From: Rhodoferax koreense | Lineage (GTDB): Bacteria > Pseudomonadota > Gammaproteobacteria > Burkholderiales > Burkholderiaceae_C | NCBI RefSeq assembly: GCF_001955695.1 | Contig: NZ_CP019236.1 | Location: 3,286,001-3,350,000 of the forward strand | Direction: 5' to 3' | DNA: 64,000 bases | Part shown: positions 18,312-27,958 of the stretch, one piece after another | Layout: the number at the start of each line of letters is the position of its first letter | How positions within the stretch are numbered: the stretch's first letter is position 1 | Notes under the pieces: generated by a model | What the model was told of the DNA's origin: nothing | The model's input: only the letters and a program-made list of their open reading frames with translations | Databases searched by the model: none | Made by a program: the position numbers and the translations under genes

Positions 18312-21300
18312 TCAACGGTCGCAGACCGTGCAGTTCGCCGGGTCCACCGGCGGCAGCCAGAGTTCGATCACCCCCGGCGTGGCCTGCAGCCTCCGCGGCA
18401 GGCCACGGATCCACACCGGCTCGGTGTCGCCGGCCTGGGCCGCGCTCCAGGGCGGCCCGATGAAACGCGACAGCGCGACGGCGCACCGGTCACTGGCCGG
18501 GTCGTGCAGCACGAAAGTCGGCTTGGGCCAGGGCACGGCGCGGCGTTGCTGCTTGAGCTCGGCGCTGCGCACCACGTTTTCGATGGGCGCTACCTGCACC
18601 AGGTTGCCGGGCTGGGCCTGCAGCGCTTCGCGCAAGGCCGTGGCCGCCGGGCGCGAGGCCTCGTCGTAGATTTGCAGGTACAGCGTGCTGCTGCCGCCGC
18701 CCGGCCGTGCGCAGGCCCTGAGCGGCATGATGTTCAGGGCGGCTTCGGCGGCGGCGTCGGCGGCGGCCGCCGCCTGAGGCACGGCCTCAGTCTGCGGCAC
18801 CTGCATCTGCACCGGCGGCGCAGCGGGCGGCGGTGCGGTGGCCACCTCCACCGGCAGGCGGCCCAGGCCGGGGAAGCTGGGGAAATAGCCCGCCACGGCC
18901 CGCCAGACCCGGCCCGCGGCCCGGGCCTGTTCCTCCGGCGACGTGCCCGGGTGCCAATAGTTCAGCGCCGTGTCTTCGGTCGGCGCCTTGCGCACCAGGG
19001 TACACAGGTCGCTCTGCATGCGCTGGTAGGCGCTCAGGCAACCCGGCGCAGAGGTCACGTCCTTGCGGCATTCCTCCGCAATGCGGCCGGCCAGACGGTC
19101 CAGACCCGCCTGTTCCAGCGGCCGCATCGCCGCGCTGCCGCGCAGTTCGAACAGCAGCGAGGCCTGGGTCACCACGTGCTCGGGGATCTGCGGGCAGGCG
19201 CCGTCCACACCCTGCAGGCCCTTGGAGACGTCGGTGAAGAGCTGTCGCGTCTCGGTCTGCTCGTCGCTGCGGTTGCGCTGCAACTGGTCCTGCACCTGCC
19301 ACATCGACAGCAGCAGCGTGCCCGAGAACCCCACGCCCAGCGTGGTACCGATGGCCGTGGCGCGCGCGCCGCGGCGCCACAGCGGCTCGGCGCGCGGCGC
19401 TGCTTCGCCCTTGCTGCCGCTCAGCCGCGCGGAAATGCGGATGTTGTGTTTCGCCGGGCTGTGCCAGCCCGGCAGTTGCGCCAGCCAGTCGTCGCTGAGC
19501 GCACGGCCGAAGTCCTCGCCCAGTCGGTGGTAGCTCTCCCACTGGGCTTCGTCGAACGACTGGTCGCCGGTGGATTCGTGCGGAAAGCTCTCGTGCTTCT
19601 GGGCGTAGGCCAGCAGGTCCACATCGAGCGCGTCGTGCAGGTTGGGCTTGACCACCAGCAGCGTGCCTTCCGGGCGAAAGGCCGCACCGTCCGGCCCGGG
19701 CCGCTCGCGGTAGCGGATGCGCGCCAGCAGCACGCCGCGGCAGGAATGGTTGTTGGCCATGTCCTCGGGCGAGAGCACGGTGATCATCGCCGGGTCCATG
19801 CTGAACAGGCGCGAGGCCTCGTCCTGGCTGTAGAAATCGATCTCGGCCCCGAAGTCGATGCGCGCCTTGCGCACCAGGTTTTCCAGGTCGCCGAACTCGT
19901 AGTCGGCGTCGCAGCTCGCGTCCGACAGGATGATGAAATCGAGCTCGCGCTTGAGCAGCGCATAGACCCCGGTGTTCTCGAAATGCCCGCCGTCCGACAG
20001 GTACCACCACGGCCGCTCCACGCCGAAGAACGTGGCCGAGGCCTCGCTGGTCAACATCAGCGGCTTGGGCCACCAGTCCCACGCCAGGCGGCTGAGCCAG
20101 CGCAGCGTGACGCGTTCGCGCGGCGCCCGCATCCAGTGGCCGAGCCGCACGCCCAGGAAATACACCAGCAGGGCCAATCCGCGCGAGGTGTAGGCGCCCG
20201 CGCCGGGCGAAGCCGCTGCGCCCGACACCGCCACCCAGCGCCCCAGCGTGCCGGCGTCGAAGCTCGGCCGCATGCCGAGGAACTGCTCCGGGCCGATCTC
20301 GAAGCCACGCCAGGTGGCGGTGAGCGCCGTGCCCTTGCGGTCGGCGTTGTACAGGCCGCTCTGGTCGTCGCGCGTCTGGTTCAGGCAGGTATTGACCAAG
20401 TGGATCGGCCCGCCCGTGGCTTCGGGCCGGTAGTTGGCCAGCCGGGTGTCGTCGCCCTCCACCACCGTGGTCACATCGGCATGGTGCGGATGGTCCTTGT
20501 CGATGCTGCGCCGCAGGTTGCCCACCGCCAGGTAGGCCCGCGTGAGCCGGCCGCGGTAGAAGCTGTGCAGCGACGAGGTGTTGGCCATCTGCGCATTGCC
20601 CGCCGTCAGCAGCATCCACACCAGCCAGCCGAGCAGCAGCAGGCCGGCGCGCAGCACGGCCGGCACGTCGCGCAGGCCACTGAAGGTCTCGGGCGCGAAG
20701 ACGAACCACTGCAGCACCGTGAGCCAGGCCGTGACCAGCGCCGCCACGCCCACCAGGCTGCCCACGCTGAGCAGGCGCGGCAACCAGTTCTGCGCCTGCT
20801 TGCTGGTCTCGGCGGCAATCTGCTGCAGCGGCTGGATCAGCGCGCGCAGCACCACCAGCACCACGCTGCCCACGCCCACGCCGCCCCACAGCCACTGGTT
20901 GCCGATGAGGAACTCCTCCAGCACCCACCAGCTCAGGCGGTCGAGCGCGCCCATCGCCGCCAGGGCCAGCGAAGCCAGCAGGACCACCCGCAGCGCCCGT
21001 GTGAGCCAGTTGCGTAGCCGCGCCACGCTCAGCGCATAGGTCTCACGGGTGAACCACAACCAGCCCAGCACGATGGCCTGGCCCGATGCCAGCGACACCA
21101 GGGCCAGCAGGCCCGCCGTGGGCCAGTTCAGGCCGTAGCGCAGCGGGTCCACCGTGCCGCCGGGTTGCAGCAGCCGCCACAGCACCCAGGCCGACGCCGC
21201 CGCGGTCAGCATGAAGACGCCATCGCGTGCGCCGGGGCGCTGGCGCACGCTGTTGGGCACGGCGTCGCTGCGGCCACCGCCGTGGCCATCGCTCTCGCGC

Positions 21301-22103
21301 TCAGGCGCGTCGCGCGCGGCCCAGTAGCCGGCGATCAGCCCCGGCGAGGCGATGGCCCACAGGCCGACGGCCAGCGGCCACCAGGGGCTGTACCAGCGCT
21401 CCCAGCCCGCCGGGTCCACCCATTGCTGGCTGTGCTGCAGCAGATGCGGCGCCACCACCACCAGGCCGACCAGGCAACAGGCGAACATGAACTCGGTGTG
21501 GATCGCCAGCCAGGCGCGCAGGTAGGTGACGACGGCGATGCCCGTGTCGCGCGAGCCCGCGGGCGTGAGGTAGCGGCCGTTGCGGCGCAGCCACTCCAGC
21601 ACCGAGGCGCCACTGTCGGAGAGCATCTTCTGCGCCTCGGCCAGGCCATAGGCCGCGACCAGCCGGCCGAACATGCCGCCGGTGTAGCCGCCGCCGGAAA
21701 CGGTGGAGAGGTAGTCGAGGCGGCCGAGCAAGCCTTCGGCGGCCAACCTCGGCCGGGCGGGTGCGGCCGTGCGCGCATCGCCGTCCGTGTCATCGGCTGT
21801 GGACGCAGAAGAATCCGGCTCGGCCGGGGCGCGGTCCTGCGCCAGGCCGCGCAGCAGGCCAAGTGCGAAGGTGGCGCTGCGCACCCCGCCGCCCGACAGC
21901 GCCAGCCCGACGCGCGGCAGATTCAGCTCGGCCGTATCGGCATCACCCTTGAGCACCGCCACCCGGCGCGCATGGACGGCGGCCTGCTCCGACGCGGCCA
22001 GCGCCGCAAGGCTGTCGGCCAGGGCGAATTGCTCGGCGATCGCGTCGCCGGGCGGCGGGGGCCGAGGTGGCGCTGGCGCGGGAGTGGTCGACTCGAACGG
22101 CAT
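18312..22103 (-). CDS. Very large membrane patatin-like phospholipase
   Basis: A 1263-aa protein. The patatin signature is split by a long insert. The oxyanion-hole motif is ALSGGGVRSATFALG (about 68-82), the nucleophile is in DYLSTVSGGGYTGG (S136), and the catalytic Asp is in LSDGGHFENTG (about residue 704). Roughly eight to ten hydrophobic segments occupy about residues 180-550, so the hydrolase halves flank a membrane domain. One more membrane helix (about 900-920) precedes a ~340-residue C-terminal region rich in Ala/Pro. It probably hydrolyses acyl lipids at the inner membrane. A GGAG lies 9 nt before the ATG. Confidence 0.85.
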   Translation of the reverse strand: MPFESTTPAPAPPRPPPPGDAIAEQFALADSLAALAASEQAAVHARRVAVLKGDADTAELNLPRVGLALSGGGVRSATFALGLLRGLAQDRAPAEPDSSASTADDTDGDARTAAPARPRLAAEGLLGRLDYLSTVSGGGYTGGMFGRLVAAYGLAEAQKMLSDSGASVLEWLRRNGRYLTPAGSRDTGIAVVTYLRAWLAIHTEFMFACCLVGLVVVAPHLLQHSQQWVDPAGWERWYSPWWPLAVGLWAIASPGLIAGYWAARDAPERESDGHGGGRSDAVPNSVRQRPGARDGVFMLTAAASAWVLWRLLQPGGTVDPLRYGLNWPTAGLLALVSLASGQAIVLGWLWFTRETYALSVARLRNWLTRALRVVLLASLALAAMGALDRLSWWVLEEFLIGNQWLWGGVGVGSVVLVVLRALIQPLQQIAAETSKQAQNWLPRLLSVGSLVGVAALVTAWLTVLQWFVFAPETFSGLRDVPAVLRAGLLLLGWLVWMLLTAGNAQMANTSSLHSFYRGRLTRAYLAVGNLRRSIDKDHPHHADVTTVVEGDDTRLANYRPEATGGPIHLVNTCLNQTRDDQSGLYNADRKGTALTATWRGFEIGPEQFLGMRPSFDAGTLGRWVAVSGAAASPGAGAYTSRGLALLVYFLGVRLGHWMRAPRERVTLRWLSRLAWDWWPKPLMLTSEASATFFGVERPWWYLSDGGHFENTGVYALLKRELDFIILSDASCDADYEFGDLENLVRKARIDFGAEIDFYSQDEASRLFSMDPAMITVLSPEDMANNHSCRGVLLARIRYRERPGPDGAAFRPEGTLLVVKPNLHDALDVDLLAYAQKHESFPHESTGDQSFDEAQWESYHRLGEDFGRALSDDWLAQLPGWHSPAKHNIRISARLSGSKGEAAPRAEPLWRRGARATAIGTTLGVGFSGTLLLSMWQVQDQLQRNRSDEQTETRQLFTDVSKGLQGVDGACPQIPEHVVTQASLLFELRGSAAMRPLEQAGLDRLAGRIAEECRKDVTSAPGCLSAYQRMQSDLCTLVRKAPTEDTALNYWHPGTSPEEQARAAGRVWRAVAGYFPSFPGLGRLPVEVATAPPPAAPPVQMQVPQTEAVPQAAAAADAAAEAALNIMPLRACARPGGGSSTLYLQIYDEASRPAATALREALQAQPGNLVQVAPIENVVRSAELKQQRRAVPWPKPTFVLHDPASDRCAVALSRFIGPPWSAAQAGDTEPVWIRGLPRRLQATPGVIELWLPPVDPANCTVCDR

Positions 22104-22222
22104 GGCGGTTGAACTCCATGGGCACCGGGAGGCGCCATGCCTGCGCTTTTACACCGCCCGGCCGCCATCGGCAAACCGTTTGCTGCGGACGAGGCCCGAC
22201 CAGCCCGCCCGCAGCGGGCCGG

Positions 22223-23509
22223 CTACGGCTGCGGCAGCCCCAGATAGGCCAGCACGCCCTGCCCCGCCACACGCCCGCTAGCCATGCTGGCCGTGAGCAG
22301 GTAGCCGCCGGTCGGGGCTTCCCAATCCACCATCTCGCCTGCACAGAACACGCCCGGCAGGTTTTGCAGCATGCCCTGGGCGGACATGGCGTCGAAACGC
22401 ACGCCACCCGCCGTGCTGATGGCCTCGTCGATCGGTCGCGTGGCCACCAGGTGGATCGGCAGCGCCTTGATGGCCGCGGCGAGCGTGGCGGGATCGTTCA
22501 TCGCTTCCTTGCCCAGGCGTTCGTGCAGCACGCCGAGCTTGATGCCGTCCAGCCCGAGCCGGCTCTTCAGGTGGCTCGACAGCGAGCGCGAGCCGCGCGG
22601 ATGACGCACGTCGGCGAGCACGCGTTCGGCGCTTCTGTCGGGCAGCAGGTCCAGCCACAGCGTGGCTCGGCCGTTGGCCGCGATGGCATCGCGCAGCAGC
22701 GCGGAGGCGGCATAGACCAGGCTGCCCTCGAGGCCGCCGGCCGTGGCCACGAATTCACCCTGGCGATGGAAGGGCTCGCCGTGGATGCCGGTGACCGAGA
22801 TGGCCACCGTCTTGAACGGCTGGCCGGCGAAGCGGCTGGCAAAGTGTTCGCTCCAGCCGCGCGCGGGCCGCGTACCGGCGCCCTCGGGGTCGCCGACGTC
22901 GAAGCCGCAATTGGCCGGCTGCAGCGGTGCCACATCGACACCGCGCGCGGCCAGCAGCGGCACCCAGGCGCCGTCCGAGCCGAGCCGCGCCCAACTCGCG
23001 CCGCCGAGCGCCAGCACCACGGCGTCGGCCTGCGCACGCAAGGGGCCCTTGGGGCTGTCGAAGACGAGCGCATCGCCATCCCAGCCGGTCCATTTGTGCC
23101 GCATGTGGAACACCACGCCGGCTTCGCGCAAGCGGTGCAGCCAGGCGCGCAGCAGCGGTGCGGACTTCATGTCGGTGGGAAACACCCGGCCCGAACTGCC
23201 AACGAAAGTGTCGACGCCCAGGGCCTTCGCCCATTCGCGCAGCCCGGCACCATCGAGTGCGGCGAGCCACGGCGCGACCTGCTGCTGGCGCGCGCCGAAA
23301 CGTGTGGCGAACACGTCCGCCGGTTCGGAATGGGTCAGGTTCAGCCCGCCCTTGCCGGCCAGCAGGAACTTGCGGCCCACCGAAGGCATCGCGTCGAAGA
23401 GCTGCACCTGCACGCCGGCGGCCGACAAGGTCTCGGCCGCCATCAAGCCCGCCGGTCCGCCGCCGATGACCAGCGCGGTTTTGCCCGTGGGCTCAGTTCG
23501 ATTCGTCAT
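22223..23509 (-). CDS. HI0933-type FAD-dependent oxidoreductase (flavoprotein)
   Basis: A 428-aa protein with an N-terminal dinucleotide motif VIGGGPAGLMAAETL (about residues 14-28) and the HI0933 signature GRKFLLAGKGGLNLTHSE. Later come VVLALGGASWARLGSDG and a C-terminal FAD motif with TAGGVRFDAMS and GVFCAGEMVDWEAPTGGY. The length and motifs fit the TIGR03862-type flavoprotein subgroup, whose physiological substrate is unknown. It lies 119 nt upstream of the patatin gene on the same strand. Confidence 0.9.
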   Translation of the reverse strand: MTNRTEPTGKTALVIGGGPAGLMAAETLSAAGVQVQLFDAMPSVGRKFLLAGKGGLNLTHSEPADVFATRFGARQQQVAPWLAALDGAGLREWAKALGVDTFVGSSGRVFPTDMKSAPLLRAWLHRLREAGVVFHMRHKWTGWDGDALVFDSPKGPLRAQADAVVLALGGASWARLGSDGAWVPLLAARGVDVAPLQPANCGFDVGDPEGAGTRPARGWSEHFASRFAGQPFKTVAISVTGIHGEPFHRQGEFVATAGGLEGSLVYAASALLRDAIAANGRATLWLDLLPDRSAERVLADVRHPRGSRSLSSHLKSRLGLDGIKLGVLHERLGKEAMNDPATLAAAIKALPIHLVATRPIDEAISTAGGVRFDAMSAQGMLQNLPGVFCAGEMVDWEAPTGGYLLTASMASGRVAGQGVLAYLGLPQP

Positions 23510-23730
23510 GCCGTCTTTCTCTATGGATGGGCGCCGATTTCACCACGCCTGGCGCGGCTCGGATTTCGGCCTGCATACCTACCTCCATCTTGTCTGGCTT
23601 TGACCCTGGACGTTTTGTCCCGATGGATCGAAGTTGCTTTTGACTAACATGCGTTGGAACGTGCAAGCACCACCATCTCGGCATGGCCGTCGCAGAGGTT
23701 CTCTCATCTCCCCCTGGAAATACTCAAATC

Positions 23731-23976
23731 ATGGATTGGTTCCCCATCGTCTTCGTGATCTTCAAGCTGCTCGTGCTCGGCACGGGCATGTTCTTCGCGG
23801 TCAAGTGGCATTACGAGCAAGGAAAGAAGGAGAACGGGAAGGCGAAGCGCGCGGCGGTGCTGCGCGCGACAGCCAAGGCGGTCGCAGCCTTCGTGCTGGC
23901 GCTCCTGGGCCTGGCGCTCTTCACCTTCGTGCTGGTCAGGGTGTTTCATTTGGACTTGCCCTTCTCCTTCCCATGA
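23731..23976 (+). CDS. Small two-helix membrane protein, unknown function
   Basis: An 81-aa protein (MDWFPIVFVIFKLLVLG) with two hydrophobic helices (about 4-22 and 50-73) separated by a very basic loop (KWHYEQGKKENGKAKR). A start at 23683 in the same frame would add 16 non-hydrophobic residues; 23731 places the first helix at the N-terminus and is preferred. No family recognised. It converges on addA, leaving a 24-nt gap. Confidence 0.72.
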   Translation: MDWFPIVFVIFKLLVLGTGMFFAVKWHYEQGKKENGKAKRAAVLRATAKAVAAFVLALLGLALFTFVLVRVFHLDLPFSFP

Positions 23977-24000
23977 CGGCAAGGAACGATCGGATTCGCC

Positions 24001-27000
24001 CTACACCACCTCCACCACCGCCCCATTCACCGCCAAAAACGCCGCCCGCACCGGCGCGCCGTCCGTCAGCGCGAGCACGGCCGTCCTGTACCGGCGCAGT
24101 TGCTCCACCAGTTCGACCTGACGTTGCGGCTGCAGCGCGGACTTGTAGTCGAGCACCCACCATTCGCCGCTGTCACGCCGCTGCACCAGGCGATCCAGGC
24201 GCAGGCTCTGGCCCTGGTGGTTGAGCGCGACTTCGTTGCCCTGCCAGGCAATGAGTGCCGCGTCCCAGGCCCAGGCGCCTTCGCCCGCGCGGATGGCGGC
24301 GACCATGGCCGCTGCCTGCTCGGCCTGCCGGGCGTCGATGGCGAACTCGCGCATCACGGCGCTCAGGTGGTGGGGCGATACCTCTGGCACGCCGGGCCGC
24401 GCCCATTCGAGCAGCCGGTGCATGGCCTGGCCAATGGCCGAACTGGCGGCGTCTCCAGGGCTGCTTTCGGCCTTGGCGGGGATCGAGGCCACCGTCAGTG
24501 GTGGCTGCTGCAGCTGCTGTGACAAGGCGGGCAGGACCTGCAGCACGAAGTCAGACGCAGGCTCCGCCACGGCATCGACCTCGATGGCCTCTTCAGAGAC
24601 GGGCACCGCGTCGGACAGCGGCGCCAGGCGCTGCCACCAGCTGCCCTCCACCGCATGGCGCGGCTGCACCGAGGAGATCGCGAGCATCTGGCGTGCACGC
24701 GTCATGGCCACATACATGGCGTTGAGTTCCTCGCGCTGGCGCGCGGCCTGCTCGGTGCGCACGGCCGCCACGGTGCAGGCCGGCGGCCGGGTTTCGCTGG
24801 CCAGGAACACCAGGCGTTCGGGCGCCGCCGCCTCGCCCGGCCATTCGACGAGCACGCCCATGGTCTCGGCCTTGCTCGCGGCGGCGTCGGTGTCGAGCAG
24901 CAACACCAGCCTGGCTTCCAGGCCCTTGGCACCGTGCACGGTGAGCAGCCGCACGGCATTGACATCGGCGCTCACCGGCGCCTTGACGCCGCCGGCCTTG
25001 AGCGCGCGCACCAGCCCATACGGCGTGGCATAACGCGCGCCGTCGAGCTGCAGCGCCGTGCCCAGCAAGGCGCGCAGGTTGGCCAGCACCATCCCGCGCA
25101 ACGCGGGCGGGGCGGCCGCGGCGAACCGGGCCAGCACGTCGCCATCGGCGTAGATGGCGTCGAGCGCGTCGTGCGGCGGCAGGCTGTCGATCCAGCGCTT
25201 CCATCGCATCAAAACAGGCCCTGGCGCAATCAGGGACTGCGGTAGCTGCTCCTGAATTTGCAGCAAATCGAACCAGCTCAGGTGCCGGGCCGCGCGCTGC
25301 AGCAGGGCCAGCTCGACCAAGGCGTCGTCGGGCACGCCGAACAGCGGCGACTTGAGCGCGCGTGCCAGCGACAGGTCATGCGCGGGCGAGACCAGGGCAT
25401 CGAGCAGCGCCACCACGTCCTGTACCTCGGGCGCTTCGGCCAGGTCGGCCTTCTCGGGCTGCTGCGTGGGAATCGACAGGCTGCGCAGTACGTCCTGCAT
25501 CACGGCCAGGCGGTCGCGTTTGCGCGCCAGCACCATCACGTCCTTGGGCTGCAGGCCACCATCACTGTCGCCGTGGGCGATCTGCTGCGCGAGCCAGGCG
25601 GCGGCCTGCCGGCATTCGAGGCTGCGCAGCGTTTCCTCGGGCTCCTCGCGCGGCGTGGTCAGGCTGTCGCGCCATCCGCCCTCGGCGTCTTCGGGCAAGG
25701 CGGCTGTCGCAGCGGCCTCGCGCTCGATCGCCGGCAGCTGCAGCACCGCGCCTTGCATGGTGGATTCCGTGGTGTGGTGGCGAAAACCGTCGTAGGCACC
25801 GGCGGCCTGCGCTTCGCCCATGGCGGCGTTCACGGCGTCGATCACGGCCGGCGCGTTGCGGCGCGTGTGGTCGCAGCTCAGCAGGTCGCCATCGAGCCCC
25901 TCGCGCACGAAGGCCTGGGCCGCACGGAACACCTGCGGCTCGGCGCGGCGGAAGCGGTAGATGCTCTGCTTGGGGTCGCCGACGATGAACACGCTGGGTG
26001 CCGCACTGCCAGCGCCCACATAGCCGCTGAGCCAGGCATGCAGCGACTGCCATTGCAGCGGACTGGTGTCCTGGAACTCGTCGATCAGCAGGTGCTGCAC
26101 CCGCGCATCCAGCCGCTCCTGCACCCAGCCGCTGAGCACCTCGTCGGACAACATGCGCGAGGCCGCGCGCTCCACGTCGTTCATGTCGATCCAGCCCTGG
26201 GCCCGCTTGAGCGCGGCGAATTCCGCCACCAACAGGCGCGTGAGCCGGGCCATACGCTGCTGGTGCGTCCACGCCGCCTGCTGCAGCTGCGCCTCGGCGA
26301 CCCGCAGCACCAGTTCCTGCGCGGCGCGGATGTTCTCGATGCCGACGATCTTGTCGCCGAACTTGCGTGCGCCGCCGGTGGCGGTGAGCAAGGCCGCCAT
26401 CACGCCGCCGATGTCGCCCGCCGTGAGGGCCATCACCAGTTCGTCGCCCTTGGCGGCAAAAGTCTTCGCACTGGCCTTGCCCAGGCAGGATGCGGCTTCC
26501 AGCAGCAAAACACGCCCGGCGCCACGCCAGCAGGCGTGTTCGGGCGCTTCGAGCCCCGCGAATTCGGGGAACTGCACATCGAACGGCAGCACCGAGGCAT
26601 CGACCACGCCCTGCGCGTCGGCGAGCGCGAACTCCACGCGTTTCTGCAGCGCCGACGCCAGCGCCTTCTGCGCCTGGAAACGCCCGTGTTCGGCCACCAG
26701 CGCGTCGAAATCGGCCCGCGCATCCGGCTTGGCGACGAGCGCCGTGTAAAAACGCCGCCAGACCAGGCGCACGGCCTCGCTGTCGTCCTCCAGCAGTTCG
26801 TAGTTGGCGGGCAGGCCGAGTTCGTCGAGCACGGCCAGCGGTGCGGTGCGCAGCAGCGCGGCGAACCAGCTGTGGAAAGTGCGGATCTGCACCGGCCGGC
26901 CATGCGCGAGCAGCGCGGCATGCAGGCCCTGGAGCGCGGCCGCACGGGCCGGCGCGGCCTCGGGCGAGACGCCGCGCGCGACGAGTTCGGCCACCAAGTG

Positions 27001-27291
27001 GGCAGGCTCGGCCGCGGCGAATTCGACCAGCCACTCGTTGAGCCGCTGGCGCATTTCGCCGGCCGCCTTCTTGGTGAAGGTGATGGCCAGGATCTCGTGT
27101 GGCGCCGCCGCGGCGTCCCGGCCCTCGCGCGGCTCGACCAGCGCGCGCAGGATGCGCGAGACCAGCATCCAGGTCTTGCCCGCGCCGGCGCAGGCTTCCA
27201 CCGCTACGCTGCGCCGCGGGTCGCAGGCGATGGCATAGAAGGCTTCCCGGCGGACCGGCCGGCCGTTGTGTTCGTAGGCGGGTGAGGACAT
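24001..27291 (-). CDS. addA: AddA-type UvrD-family helicase-nuclease
   Basis: A 1096-aa subunit of the AddAB double-strand-break resection enzyme. Walker A is VEACAGAGKTWMLVSRIL (about 31-48). Further SF1A helicase motifs are AITFTKKAAGEMRQRL, LLIDEFQDTSPLQW, VGDPKQSIYRFRRAE, VRLLTVHGAKGLEARLV and MYVAMTRARQML. The C-terminus has a RecB-like nuclease motif in LDRLVQRRD...WWVLDYKSAL. The start at 27291 (MSSPAYEHNGRPV) is preferred over an upstream extension. It is the last gene after addB and the HAD hydrolase. The addAB pair takes the role RecBCD plays in enterics. Confidence 0.93.
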   Translation of the reverse strand: MSSPAYEHNGRPVRREAFYAIACDPRRSVAVEACAGAGKTWMLVSRILRALVEPREGRDAAAAPHEILAITFTKKAAGEMRQRLNEWLVEFAAAEPAHLVAELVARGVSPEAAPARAAALQGLHAALLAHGRPVQIRTFHSWFAALLRTAPLAVLDELGLPANYELLEDDSEAVRLVWRRFYTALVAKPDARADFDALVAEHGRFQAQKALASALQKRVEFALADAQGVVDASVLPFDVQFPEFAGLEAPEHACWRGAGRVLLLEAASCLGKASAKTFAAKGDELVMALTAGDIGGVMAALLTATGGARKFGDKIVGIENIRAAQELVLRVAEAQLQQAAWTHQQRMARLTRLLVAEFAALKRAQGWIDMNDVERAASRMLSDEVLSGWVQERLDARVQHLLIDEFQDTSPLQWQSLHAWLSGYVGAGSAAPSVFIVGDPKQSIYRFRRAEPQVFRAAQAFVREGLDGDLLSCDHTRRNAPAVIDAVNAAMGEAQAAGAYDGFRHHTTESTMQGAVLQLPAIEREAAATAALPEDAEGGWRDSLTTPREEPEETLRSLECRQAAAWLAQQIAHGDSDGGLQPKDVMVLARKRDRLAVMQDVLRSLSIPTQQPEKADLAEAPEVQDVVALLDALVSPAHDLSLARALKSPLFGVPDDALVELALLQRAARHLSWFDLLQIQEQLPQSLIAPGPVLMRWKRWIDSLPPHDALDAIYADGDVLARFAAAAPPALRGMVLANLRALLGTALQLDGARYATPYGLVRALKAGGVKAPVSADVNAVRLLTVHGAKGLEARLVLLLDTDAAASKAETMGVLVEWPGEAAAPERLVFLASETRPPACTVAAVRTEQAARQREELNAMYVAMTRARQMLAISSVQPRHAVEGSWWQRLAPLSDAVPVSEEAIEVDAVAEPASDFVLQVLPALSQQLQQPPLTVASIPAKAESSPGDAASSAIGQAMHRLLEWARPGVPEVSPHHLSAVMREFAIDARQAEQAAAMVAAIRAGEGAWAWDAALIAWQGNEVALNHQGQSLRLDRLVQRRDSGEWWVLDYKSALQPQRQVELVEQLRRYRTAVLALTDGAPVRAAFLAVNGAVVEVV

Positions 27292-27302
27292 GGGTGGCGT
27301 GG

Positions 27303-27935
27303 TCAGGTCAGCCAGGAATGGGCCTGGAGGTCGGCCTCGCATTGCGCGGCGTCGTGGAACTGGATCGCTCCCCAGCCGCGCGCGTGCGCCGTGGCGACGT
27401 TGTGCGCGCTGTCGTCGATGAACATGGTGCGTGCCGGCTCGAGACCGAACTGGCGCTCGGCCAGTTCGAAGATGCCGTGCTCGGGTTTGATCAGGCCCAC
27501 GCGGCCCGAGAAGATGCCGTCTTCGAAATGGTGGAAGAAGGTACGTTCGGCGAAAAGGCGATCGGCGAAGTACTGCGGCATGTTCGACAGGTAGACCAGC
27601 CGATGCCCTTGGTCCTGGAGCCGCGGCAGCAGGGCCGCCGTGTCGGGCTTGGTGTGCAGGTGGTCGGGCACGGCGAGGATGAAGTCGAGCAGTTGCGGCA
27701 CGGGAATGCCGGTGCCGGGCGACAGCAGCGCCGCCAGGGCTTCAGGCTCGACCGCGCCACGGTCGAATTCGGCCCAGGCCGATCCCGGCACGAAGCCCCC
27801 GAACAGCGCCGCGCAGATGCGCCGGGCCTCGGTTTCGTTGTGGGCATGGGCGGGCAACACGCGTTGCACGAGTTCGATGGGGTGCCAGTGCAACAGCACG
27901 GCGCCGAGATCGAAGACGACGGTGGAGGGTTTCAT
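27303..27935 (-). CDS. HAD-superfamily hydrolase (haloacid dehalogenase-like)
   Basis: A 210-aa hydrolase. Motif I is VVFDLGAVLLHW: the second Asp of the classical DxD is replaced by Gly (DLGAV), as in the HAD subfamily that includes YihX/epoxide-hydrolase-like proteins. Motif II is VYLSNM, and motif III/IV is LIKPEHGIF...MFIDDSAHNV. A phosphatase acting on small phosphorylated metabolites is likely. The ATG at 27935 is preferred because a longer frame would overlap the addB stop (27959). It is inserted between addB and addA on the same strand. Confidence 0.88.
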   Translation of the reverse strand: MKPSTVVFDLGAVLLHWHPIELVQRVLPAHAHNETEARRICAALFGGFVPGSAWAEFDRGAVEPEALAALLSPGTGIPVPQLLDFILAVPDHLHTKPDTAALLPRLQDQGHRLVYLSNMPQYFADRLFAERTFFHHFEDGIFSGRVGLIKPEHGIFELAERQFGLEPARTMFIDDSAHNVATAHARGWGAIQFHDAAQCEADLQAHSWLT

Positions 27936-27958
27936 CGAGATTCTTCTTTGAGTGAGTT

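Noticed and set aside
18219..21017. 932-aa open frame antisense to the patatin gene
   Set aside because: Composition dominated by Arg/His/Gln/Ala with no recognisable domain; the patatin frame has all catalytic motifs.
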